In this document: positions 32,475-43,262 of the stretch, one piece after another
Layout: each line of letters begins with the position of its first letter
How positions within the stretch are numbered: the stretch's first letter is position 1
Assembly (NCBI GenBank): GCA_963989245.1
Contig: OZ022355.1
Coordinates: 23,150,809-23,214,808 of the forward strand
Direction of reading: 5' to 3'
Origin: Nansenia antarctica
Lineage: Eukaryota > Chordata > Actinopteri > Argentiniformes > Microstomatidae
Length of the DNA stretch: 64,000 nt
Made by a program: the position numbers and the translations under genes
Notes under the pieces: generated by a model
The model's database searches: none
Seen by the model: the letters and a program-made list of their open reading frames with translations, nothing else
What the model was told of the DNA's origin: nothing

Positions 32475-35400
32475 CTAACTGTGGAAAGCCTGGAACACTG
32501 ACCTACAAACAGCTCGAATGTTTGACTTAGTGTCTTGGATAATGTCTATACTATGTCCTGACATAGTATAAATCAATCTGTCAACTGGTTTGATAAGGCG
32601 ACCAAACTTGGACTTGACCTGTGTGACTGTACTAGGATGTTCACACTGTGTGACAGAAGCTAGAGTGTCAGTACGCTGTGTGTCACTAGCATCATCTGTC
32701 TGATTTGTGTTACCAGAAACATCAGTACAATCATCAGCGCTAACCACAAATCTAGAATCAGAGTTAATGGACTGATCTACCATTTGCTCCTCAGCCATCT
32801 GCTCGGGGACCCTCTGAGGGGCAAACGAGACTGAAGACACTACAGTGTTAGTAGCCTCTGTCCGTGAGTGGTCAGGGAATGGTAACTGGGTGACCCACTC
32901 TAGGGTTCTTCCCTTGGGATCCGTGGGCTCTGGGACAGTCAAGGGAACATCCCTCTCCCGAACAGCTCTTCCCCCATACTCCATGTCTTCAACCTCCCCT
33001 CCCTCACTCCCAGGACAGGAATCCACTCTCTCCGACTCGAACACGGTTCCTCTACTCACTTCCCCAGGCAAGGAATTCTGTTCCACTTCCGACACGGACA
33101 TGTCACTTGGCTCATTTGATGTATGAACAGCAGACAGGGATGAAACTGGGTCAGAGATCACACTCGTGTCATACACCGGCAGAAAGTTCACCAACATCAA
33201 TAGATTACGGTGGACTACCTTCTCTCGTCCAGTGACAGTGTCTTGTATCCTATATGTGTGAGTCTCAGAGTTCCTATCCACCACAGTGTATACAGTAGAC
33301 TCCCAACGGTCAGCCACCTTTCTCTTTCCTCTCTCTCTCTTGTTCGCCAACAGCACACGGTCTCCGACGTCAATGGTGGGCCCTTTCACTCGTCTGTTGT
33401 AGAGCTCTGTGTGACGGTGTTGTTCTTTTATGACATGTTCCTGGGCTATGACCATAGCTTCTCTCAGATCCTTCGTGAGAGACATCACATACTTGTCGTA
33501 GCTGACCACAGCTGGATCATTCAGGACTGTCCGGAAGAGTATATCGACAGGGAGACGAGGAGTACGCCCGAACATCAGATAGTTGACTCATGCGCTGTGC
33601 TATTGTACATGAACGTCAGAGTTTGCAAACGCCTCGGCCAGTTGATTTTTGCCTCTGGTTCAAGCGCTCGGATCATGTTACCGAGAGTTCTATTGAAACG
33701 TTCCACACTACCGTTACCCATCGGGTGATACGGGGTCGTGTGCGACTTTCTGACACCGGAGACTCTGAGCAGCTCACTCACTAGTGGACTCTCGAAGCTA
33801 GCTCCCTGGTCGCTATGGATACGTTCTGGGAACCCAAAGACGCAGAAGAACTTGTCCCATAGAACTCTCGCCACCTGTTTGGCTGACTGATCTTTGCAGG
33901 GGAATGCCTGGGCCATTCTTGTAAAATGGTCAGTAACAACTAACACATCAACTGACTTGTTCCTTGAGTCCTCCGCTGACCAGAAATCAATGCAAACCAG
34001 CTGAAGTGGCCTGGTTGATGTGATACTCTGCAAAGGCGCCCTCGCAGCAGGTTCAACAGTCTTACTGACAATACACCGCTGGCAGTTACGGACGTAGTCT
34101 CTTACGTCTCTGTCGAGGTTGAGCCAGAATAACCTCTGTCTGGCCAAGCCAAGACTCCTGAACTGACCTTGATGGCCGGCATGGTCATGAACACCTCTCA
34201 GAACTTCAACTTTCTTAGACTCAGGAACCACATACTGGCGGCGTTTTGACTTCACGACTTGATCCCTCGAGACTCTGTAGAGTATCCCATTGCTCACAAC
34301 AAGTTTCTCCCAGTGCTTCAGGTACCTCATGACTGTGACTGATTCCTTATCTCTCTCTCTCCTGGAGGATCTCCGATGTCTCTCCACATAGTACAAGACT
34401 CGAGAGAGAGTCCTGTCTCTGAGCTGTTCATCCCGGAGTTCCTTCTCACTGTAAGCAGGAAGTGAGTTCTGACCACCTGGGACTAACTGAGGCAAATGGT
34501 GCAAGACTGCTACAGCGCGCGTTCTTGCTCCGACCTCCCACAGATCGTCATATGACTGTAGAACAACAGACACTTCATCCATCTCCATAGACTGAGCGTG
34601 GACATGCAGAGGTGATGGGACACTTTGAGCGTAACTCTCTGCCTGGCGTGGAGTGTCACCACTATCATTGGACGACCGGAAGGCGTCCTGTACAGAAGCA
34701 CTCGACACATCCTGGACTTCGGAGAGGAGATTCTTGTAGGGCTCTTCAAGTAATCTGTGACTGACTCTCTGCTTGACGAAAGGCACACGACTCAAGGCAT
34801 CAGCGACAACATTCTGTGGGCCTGGCACGTACTTGATGTCGAAGTTATAGCTCGCTAACTTAGCCACCCATCGTTGCTCGCAGCAGTCCAGCTTGGGCTT
34901 CGTCATGATATGAGTCAATGGATTATTGTCCGTCCAAACAGTGAAATCATGCCCCTTCAACCAATGGCTGAACTTGTCACAGACACTCCACTTCAAGGCT
35001 AGGAATTCCAACCGATGGGCTGGGTAGTTTCTCTGAGACTGAGAGAGGGACTTGCTGGCGAATGCGATTGGCCTCGCTCGGTCTTCACCCTCTTGGATCT
35101 GCGACAGGACAGCACCGATGCCATCAAGGGACGCGTCCGTTGACAGCATGAAGGGACGGCTGAAGTCAGGGTGAGCCAGGACAGCCGTCTCAACCAGCGC
35201 CGTTTTCAGCTTCTGGAAAGCCTGCTCCGTTTCGGGGGTCCAGTCAGTAACATTCAACTTCCTGCTTTGTGACCTTTGTTTGGACTGTTTCTCCTTCCCT
35301 TTTCTCTTCTGGCCCGTCAACAGAGAGAAGAGAGGCTTTGCAATAGCGGAGAAGCTAGGCACAAAGTGCTGGTAATAATTGATCATTCCCAAGAAAGATC

Positions 35401-37327
35401 TGATTTGTTTCTGTGAGGGGGTTACACCGTCCGCTTCCATCAGGTCAGCACTTGTCATCTTTGCGATGCTCTCAACTTTGCTGGGATCAGTCAACACACC
35501 GTTGTCATTAATTATGTGGCCGAGGAATTTGACGGATTTCCGGAGAAAAAAACACTTCTTGGGGGCCAATTTCAGGTTATGACCACGCAGTCTACTGAAC
35601 ACCATCTCCAAGCGTTCCAGAGCTGTCCTCTCATCAGGGGCGTACACCAATAAATCATCCAGATAAACCAGTAAGCTCAGATAGTTCTGGTCTCCGAAAA
35701 TGCTAGTCATCATACGCATGAAGCTCCCAGGACTATTACAGAGGCCCTGCGGGAGGCGATTATACTCATACAAGCCCATAGGTGTTGTAAAGGCAGAGTA
35801 CTTTCTGTCATCCTCGTGTAGTGGCATGTTATAAAACACTGAGGTTAGATCCATAGTACTAAACAAGGAGTTACCTCCAAGTGCAGCTAAGCAGTCGGCC
35901 TGGTGAGGGAGAGGGTGAGCATCCTTCAGGGTCCTCTTGTTCAGCCAGCGAAAGTCTGTACAGATACGGAGATCTCCGTTCTTTTTCCATACAAGAACCA
36001 ACGGAGATGCATATTCACTGGTTGACTTCCTGATTATATCTTTCTCCTCCATCTCACTCAGTACTTGGCGCAACTTCTGATACTGACTGGGGGGCACTCG
36101 TCTGAATGGGAGCCGGAATGGCCTGTGATCTGAGAGGTGAATGCGATGTATGAAGCCCTTTGCCTCTCCACAATCCAGGTGATGGCGTGAGAAGATGTCC
36201 TCGTAGCGCACAACCAGGTCAGCCATCTTGCTTCTACACTGTTCAGACACGTCACAGGAGTGTATGTCGAGCCCACTCAATCCCATGTACTTCAGTTCCT
36301 CATCAACAGTGCGGGCCGCATTTTCACTGGACGGGGTTACTTGACAGCAACTGAGTAGTGGGACCCCAGCAGGTCCGGTCTCATCCATGTCCTCGAGCGC
36401 AATGCAGGAGAAGACGTCGGCCAATTTAGCATTGCGTCTTACCAAGACGGGCCTGTCGGACGAGTTGATCAGCTTCAATGGAACCCATCCGTCTCCCCAC
36501 AAAGGAGTAACAACTCTGGCCACCAGAACCCCTCTTGGAGCTGAGCGACACGATGTGGGCTCTGTCATCACAGCGCTACCAGGAGACACAATAGTGGACT
36601 TGGGTAGCTTGCCCCACATCAGGTACTCCCGACCAGGCTCAAGACACACGGCTGAGTTGCACCTGACTGTGCCTATCTTGTCAGGTATGACGTCACCTCG
36701 CCAACGGTTTAGACCAGCGAGCATCGAGAGAAACTGTTCAGATTCTGGATCGCCAGCAGGACAGGGCGTAGACACAGCCTTCCAGTAGCCATCACATTGA
36801 TTATACTGCCGGAGGATATATTTAATAACATTGGTGCCTAGTATCAACTCATCATGCTGGCCTTCAACTACCAGAGTGGGAACCATAATCCTACAGCCAT
36901 ACACCTCCATTTCCACGTTGAAAGCTGACTCAGGCTTGACACGGCGACCACCACAGCCAACAAGCACCACATTTGAACTGAACTGGTTATGTTCTGTAGC
37001 AACTCCAACCTCTCTAAGCTTTCCCTCTGCCGTCTTACTCATTGTACAAGCCATAGACCCACTGTCTAGCATAGCCTTCAGAGTCACTGTATTACCAACT
37101 GTCACAGGTGTGTAGAAAAGGCTGTCACTACCACTAATTGTATGTGTATTCTGATAAACAATATCTTCAGAGTTATCACTTGAGCTTTTGAGAGCTATAT
37201 ACACTGTCTCAGCACTAGATTCGTCCTCACAATGGGAGTTTACTTGGCGACCTATACTTTCTCCCTCTGAATACAGGCCACCTAGTTTCCCTGAGGCTGA
37301 GGTGCTCGGGACGACCTGGTGGGACAC
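32475..37327 (-). pseudogene. pol: Gypsy-1 pol: protease, reverse transcriptase, RNase H, integrase
   Basis: A 1250-codon frame (37327-33575) carries, in order: an aspartic protease with DSG at about residue 88 (AMLDSGSMACTMS); reverse transcriptase with intact YLDD (35665-35654); RNase H (STDASLDGIGAVLS); an integrase HHCC zinc-binding region; and DDE residues in VCIDFWSAE, IHSDQGASF and NGSVERFNRT. It then stops at 33575. The C-terminal integrase segment and tail continue in another frame to 32475 (starting MFGRTPRLPVDILF). Compared with Gypsy-2, which has the conserved stretch between these parts, about 16 nt are missing at the break, so a small deletion has frameshifted the gene. The enzyme set would copy element RNA and integrate the cDNA; this copy cannot make full-length integrase. 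Confidence 0.92.
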
Positions 37328-38031
37328 TCAACTTTTGTGTGACCTGGGGCTAAACAGACAAAGCACAGCTTCTCTGACATGCAGTGTGAGATGGTAGTGT
37401 GTCTACTGTCATCACAGACTCGGCAGGCCTTCTCACGGGCGCCACCCTGGTATCTTCCGCCACGAGGAGCACTGTCACGCTGCTGCACTTTCCCCATCAT
37501 CTGCTCCAGCCTCTCCATAATGCGAGCAAGAATCCTGTCTTCAGATTGCTGAGTGTTCTAGGCCACAGCAGTCGCGGAGGAGGGGCACGGAAGCTGGCCT
37601 AAAGCATGGTCCTGAGAAGGAATGAGGGTAGAAGGCGGACACTGTGTGTGGTACACTGGACTATGGGCAGGAGCAGGGGGGTACTGGGTGGAACACTGCT
37701 CAGACACAGACTGAATCGAAGGCTCTGGATGAGACTGCACAGTGTGGAGGGCGGTGGCATGGCTCTTCAATGGCACAGAACTACCGGTCCTGCCAGAGGC
37801 TCTCAGCTCTCTCTGATAATTATCAATCTTCAACTGTATGTCTCGTGAGCCCCACTCTCAATAGCCTTGCATTCCAGAATACGGGATAGTCCAGAGTCCG
37901 GGCAATGCCTGACAAACATCCGTGCTACCTCTTCACCCATGTTCTCCATCCTCCTACCTTGTCTGCGAAGGCCCTCACCAGCTACATCAGCTGCTTTGTT
38001 GATCCTCAACCAGTAGTCTACAGGGTTCTCA

Positions 38032-39014
38032 GGTTAACAACCTGCTGCTAAACAAGTCAAAGACCCAGGAATTCATCGTAGACTTCAGGAGGAAAAAGTC
38101 TGAGATCCAGCCCCTGCTCATCGACGGAGAGAGCGTGGAGAGAGTCTCAACCCTCCGATTCCTGGGACATCACATGCGGGATGACCTGGCCTGGAAGGAC
38201 AACACAAAAGGCACCATCAAGAGGGCACAACAGCGGCTATACACCCTGAGATGCCTCAGGAAAGAACACAACAAGCAGGAGATACTGGTGGCCTTCTACC
38301 ACGGCGCAGTGGAGAGCATCCTCACCTACGGCATCTGCAACTGGTTCCACAGCTGCACAACAGCGGAGAGAAACGCGCTACAGAGAGTCGTGAGAACAGC
38401 ACAGAAGATCACCGGCGCCCCCCTCCCCTCTCTGGAGGAGCTGTACAACACACGCTGTCTCAGGAGGGCCTCCAAGATCTCCAGGGACCCGACCCACCCT
38501 GGGCACGTACACTTTGTCAGGCTGCCCTCGAACAGGAGGTACAGGACCCCGGCCGCTAAGACAAACAGACTGAAGGACTGCTTCTACCACAGGGCCGTCA
38601 AGGCCCTGAACACAGAAAAGGCCTAAGTTCTGGGCCCAGGACAGTCCGGACGGATTGTATGGCAGCTAGTGCTGAGGCACAAAAATGTACATTTTCAAGC
38701 CTGCAAACTGTGACACTTTAAAATAACGTGAAAAAAAATACTTTTGTGCAATATGACAACCCTAGTTGACTATCTGTGCAGTATAGTACAGTGGATTGTG
38801 TACATAGCCTTTATTGATGTAAACCAGCTCCTTACCTTCTTGTGATTTTATGCTTTTATGCTTTTTCTAAAATGTTTTTTTTTTTTTTCCCTTTCCTAAC
38901 ACCAGGGGAGCCACCCCTCCTAAATTTCGTTGTTTGGTACCTGTACTGTAGCAATGACAAATAAAGTCCATTCCATTCCATTCCATTCCATTCCATTCCA
39001 TTCATTCCATTCCA
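38032..39014 (+). mobile_element. 5'-truncated LINE with (ATTCC)n tail inside Gypsy-1 gag
   Basis: TTCTCA flanks it at 38026-38031 and 39015-39020. It contains the end of ORF2 (38033-38626) and a 3' UTR ending AATGACAATAAAGTCC, then ATTCC repeats. It lies opposite to the host element's coding strand. Confidence 0.85.
38033..38626 (+). pseudogene. LINE ORF2 C-terminal region (post-RT)
   Basis: About 197 codons, open to a TAA. Diagnostic stretches are KTQEFIVDFRRKK, VERVSTLRFLG, ESILTYGICNW, RVVRTAQKITGAPLPSLEEL and HPGHVHFVRLPSNRRYR, which follow the reverse transcriptase palm in an abundant fish LINE of the I/Nimb-like group (clade call is tentative). It lacks the endonuclease and the RT active site, so it is inert. 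Confidence 0.75.
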
Positions 39015-39736
39015 TTCTCATTGGGTCTGGGTAGAGTGGCATAGAAATCTGACAACGGGAGGCATGATGACACATCACTGAAGTACTTGAGAAGTATATC
39101 ATAGATAAGATCAGGGTTCTGCTTCACATCAAGTGTCTGATCGCTACGCAAACCAACCCTCACGACATCCTTTGCCTTACCCATCAGCCTTGCCAGTATC
39201 TCCTCAGCCTGTTCATGCATTGGACATTTCTGCTTTTTTAGATAAGCTTTAGACATGTCAATCCAGTCCTGGACTGAACACTTATCAGAACTATCACCTC
39301 GGAACATTGGTGGTTCCCTGTCTGATTTGACATTCACAGTAACGCGCGGAACCTCCTGTCTAACAACATTAGGATCAGTTACAGGATCTGGAGGCGATGT
39401 GCAGTTGAAGTGTGCACTGCTCATACTACTTGAGTGAACTACACCAGCTGAAATTAACTTGGTTACAATGGACTCGCCAATCTGAGCACCTAGCTGACCC
39501 ATCATGTCTGAAAGGTGATGAAGAGCTTCAGTGTCAATAACACTGGGTGTGGATGTGGGAGGAGCCTCCCCTGTAAACTGCCCGACAGCAGCACAACCTG
39601 GGTCCTGACTTGACCCTGTGCCTCTACCACTGTCAGTAAACAACTGGGAACACCCCACCTCCCCCCATGCACCCCTCCCCAAAGGCAACACTGGACTGGC
39701 AAAAATCTCATCATTAAAACCTGGCCTCTGAGCCAT

Positions 39737-40241
39737 AGTGGTACAGACTTGCGTTGTGTAATATTACTGAATGAAAATAATAATAATAATAATAATAATA
39801 ATGTTTTAAAAAAATATAAAGTTACAGCAGGACATAAAAAACTAAACAATCAAAGCACTTTTTAAACTGATGTAATCACAGACCTCAGACTGAATGACCA
39901 TTTACTATAATACTCTGACCACACTTGATGGGGTAGTGGTGGTCTAGTGGATAGTGAGTTGGACTTGGGATCGGAAGGTTGTGAGTTCAAATCCCGCCTG
40001 AAGCCACACCATTACTAGTGTGCCCTTGGGTAAGGCACTTAGCCCTCAGTTACTCCAGGGGGAATGTCCCTGTAATTCGTAATTGTAAGTCGCTTTGGAT
40101 AAAAGCGTCTGCTAAATGGCAAAATTATTATTACAATTAATTATAAATTACTTGATCTATCACACTAAGACCTGGCATCCACGCAGCATCCACGGAGATC
40201 GGCGTTCAGCTGATCTTGAGATCGACGTGTCACGGCACCAG
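39737..40241 (-). other. Gypsy-1 leader between primer site and gag
   Basis: It contains the primer site CTGGTGCCGTGACACG next to the LTR (40241-40226), the SINE, and an (AAT)n run at 39777-39802. No coding sequence is seen. Confidence 0.7.
39929..40135 (+). mobile_element. tRNA-derived SINE in the Gypsy-1 leader
   Basis: The head has TAGTGGTGGTCTAGTGGATA (A-box-like) and GAGTTCAAATCCC (B box). The body has GCCCTTGGGTAAGGCACTTA, and the tail has GTCGCTTTGGATAAAAGCGT then CTGCTAAATG, a 3' end shared with LINEs and common in fish SINEs. It sits between the primer site and gag of Gypsy-1. Confidence 0.88.
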
Positions 40242-40915
40242 TGTAACGATGGTCAAACAGGCAAACTTCTTTCAACCAATTATTTTTATTGATCTGCATG
40301 GAAGACATATAAAACACAAATCTTCCTCTGGTCTGCAACTCTTGTGAATCTATTAAGATGGCAGCCATATTCTGGTACCACCGTGTATGTATATTTCACA
40401 TCAGGATAATTTGTTTACAGAAAGAACACAAATTTCCCTCAAACATTATAAATAACAATTACAAACAACATGTGGAGCAACATACCTGCATGGAAGACAT
40501 ATAAAACACAAATCTTCCTCTGGTCTGCAACTCTTGTGAATCTGCGCATTCAAAATAACATACAATAAATGTTCACAAACATACAATCCGTGGACGAAAC
40601 TATACAGAAATCATCACAATACATGTAAAAACAAACAACACAGTACTACACCAACATTTTCACCTTACATTACAAGATTCTCCACACAAATAATAAAATA
40701 CGAGGAGCATTTTACATCGCGCACATACCTATTAAGATGGCAGCCATATTCTGGTACCACCGTAAGTATGGCAACAACAGAAGGACAAAAGAACGCGCAG
40801 ACCTGCAGTACACCCAAACTCCAAAGGGGGCTCCAACAACAACCAGGGCTGCTCAAGCACGGCGAAACTCATCTACATTCACCACAACTAAACATACATT
40901 CCCAACTCTGTTACA
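40242..40915 (-). repeat. 5' LTR of Gypsy-1, with intron-bearing leader and its spliced copy
   Basis: In minus orientation: U3-like 40915-40764; exon A 40763-40729; intron 1 40728-40542 (GTATGT...GCGCAG, 187 nt); exon B 40541-40486; donor GTATGTTGC at 40485; 101 nt; then A' 40384-40350 and B' 40349-40294 directly joined; then ATCAATAAAA and the LTR end ATCGTTACA. A' (35 nt) equals A and B' (56 nt) equals B, with the junction at exactly the A|intron|B splice sites. Confidence 0.88.
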
Positions 40916-42989
40916 CTTGTTTAGGGGAACGTTTTGCCTGTGATCTAGTGGACATTCTTCTATCATCTTCCTCACTGGAAACTGGTTCTGCTTCTGAGTC
41001 AGTTTCTGGTGCAGTCTCTGGGTTCCGGTCTTCTTGGGTGCAGTGATCTGGCTCTGAACGACTGTCACTTTCTGACTCTGACTGACTGTTGCTTGCTGAA
41101 TCTGCATGATTGTCACTTGCTTCCATATGTGCTTCACTCTGTCTTGGACTTAGAGTGGACCTTTCTCTTCTCTCCAGGACCTTCTCTAGGTATGTTCGAT
41201 AGGATGGCCCGTTTGGCCAGCTGCACTCCAGATCGGAAGAGTCAGAGGATTCACATTCGTGTTGTACTTTGTGGTCGGTTGTCACTCTCTTTTCCTTGTC
41301 CGTAGTCACTCTCTTTTTCTTGTTCTGAGTCTCTGTTCGAGTTCTAGGCCTTGAGGGCACGGGGTCATCATTGACTGCTACTGGCATCCGCACCAGCTCT
41401 CCTATGGGCAGGAGATGATCTTGATGTAGGGTTTTGACCCTTCCGTTCCCACTCTCAGGTTTCACCTTGTAGACAGGCAGGTTTGGCATCTTCTCTGTGA
41501 CGATATATGGAGTCTCACACCATCGATTCTCCAGCTTGTGTTTCCCTTTGAGGCCTAGATTTTTGATAAGCACTCTGTCGCCAGGCTCTATATTCTGAAA
41601 CCTGACTCTCTTGTCGTATGCCTTCTTGTTGCGAAGATGTGTTTTGTTGGAGGCCTCCGTAGCCACCTGGTAGGCCTTCTGAAGATCTTGCTTGAGCTTT
41701 GTGACATATGACGAGTGCTGACGTTCTCCATCATCGGGCTGTGTCCCGAAGCATACATCCACGGGGAGTTTGGCTTCTCTCCCGAACATTAGAAAGTAGG
41801 GAGAGTATCCTGTGGAGTCACATTTGGTGCTATTGTACGCATGTACGAGATGTACGACATGTTGGCTCCAGTGTTGTTTCTTTTCTTGGCTTAGCGTGCC
41901 CAGCATGGACAGCAATGTCCGGTTGAATCTTTCCGGCTGGGGATCACCCTGTGGGTGGTAGGGGGTCGTTCGGGATTTCCTTATGCCCATTATCCTCAGC
42001 AGTTCTTTGATCAGTTTAGACTCGAAGTCTCGTCCTTGGTCGGAATGGATTCGAGTTGGTAGTCCATAATGCACAAAATACTTCTCCACTAATATCTTGG
42101 CGACTGTGAGGGCCTTTTGGTTTTTGGTCGGGAAGGCCTGTGCATATCTCGTAAAGTGGTCTGTTATGACTAACACATTGCTGATTCCCTTTGAATCCGG
42201 CTCCATGGACAGGAAATCGATACAGACAAGGTCCAGTGGCCCAGCACTGACTATTTGGTGCAACGGGGCAGCTTTGTGGCTTGGCCTTTTCCTTAGAATG
42301 CACTCTCCGCAGTTCTTCACATACTGCTCGACGTTGGCAGCCATCTTTGGCCAGTAGAAACGGCTTCTTATCATGTCAGTCGTCCTTTCTGCTCCCAAAT
42401 GACCTAAGTCATCATGCATGGACTTCAAAACCACTGGCCTGAACTCAGCTGGTAGCACAAGCTGCTGGATGTTCTCTCCTGAATGGCTTTGGCTCAGGCG
42501 GTACAGCAGCCCATCCTTCATGACGAACTTTCCCATTTCCTTCTTCATGGACTGGATGTCAGGAGAAGGCACTACATCCTTAGGCCAATCACCATGCTTC
42601 ACTGCATGAATCGTCGCTCCAATCACAGGATCTTGGCCCTGAGCCACGATGAGCTCTTGTCTGGACAGCTGTCCAAGAGTGTTCATGTGCACGCTTGTGG
42701 GGAAAGCGTATACGTCGGGCACACACTCAGGGGACGCTCCAAGTTGTTCCGCAAACCTTGGTGAGGCTTGGGAGGATCCCAGGACACCGACCTGCTGGCA
42801 GATGGACTTGACACCAGACTGGGGTATACTCTTCCAGTCGGAATCCTCTTCTCTGGGCTCCAGCCTTGACAGTAGGTCTGCATCGATGTTATTCCGGCCA
42901 GGTCTGTATATGATGTCAAAGTTGTACACTGACAAGTCTGACAGCCAGCGATGTCCAGTTGCGTTGAGCTTTGCAGTGGTAAGGACATA

Positions 42990-43222
42990 TGTAGAGTATT
43001 TGGGTTTGCATCTATTGCTCTAGCATTGTTTATTCTACCTGGCCTGAGTACGTTACGTCACTACGTTATTACGTACCTGTTGGACGTACCTCCCAGCATT
43101 CCTATGTAGGACGTGACATGCAATGTAACGTGGTCATTACTCCAAGTAAAGAAGCTAGTAAACTACAGTCCGTTTCTCCGTGTTTATTTGAGTAGCCTAC
43201 TAACCACAGTAGGTACACAACA
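42990..43222 (+). repeat. 5' LTR of Gypsy-3
   Basis: TGTAGAGTATTTGGGTTTGC ... GTAGGTACACAACA, 233 bp. Confidence 0.95.
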
Positions 43223-43262
43223 GTGGCGACGAGGTGGTTGGAAAGTGAACCCTGTCTCTGAT

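Larger units (their letters stand above)
37282..39736 (-). pseudogene. gag: Gypsy-1 gag, split by a LINE
   Basis: The N-terminal frame (39736-39021) starts MAQRPGFNDEIF and holds a capsid-like region (EPPMFRGDSSDKCSVQDWID) that closely resembles the gag starting at 63155. The LINE at 38032-39014 interrupts it. After the LINE the frame resumes toward 37282, with a small insertion frameshift near 37840 and an in-frame TAG at 37560-37558, and ends with zinc knuckles (CFVCLAPGHTKVEC). gag would form the particle and bind RNA. The pol frame starts at 37327 and overlaps gag, as expected for a frameshift junction. Confidence 0.85.
31462..40915 (-). mobile_element. Gypsy-1: complete-length Ty3/Gypsy element, 4-bp TSD CTTG, inactivated
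   Basis: LTRs are 40242-40915 (5') and 31462-32134 (3'). CTTG lies at 31458-31461 and 40916-40919. On the minus strand the 5' LTR is followed by CTGGTGCCGTGACACG, a primer-site sequence like the TTGGTGCCGTGACC of Gypsy-5, and the 3' LTR is preceded by the purine tract AGGGGAGGTGGG. gag lies before pol. It is inserted in the last codons of Gypsy-2 pol. A LINE (38032-39014) and a SINE (39929-40135) have since inserted into it. The LTRs differ at about six positions by eye, so it is young but not new. Confidence 0.93.

Noticed and set aside
42990..43222. Same design in the Gypsy-3 LTR
   Set aside because: The LTR is only 233 bp, with no internal duplication or GT...AG interval that is missing from a second copy.
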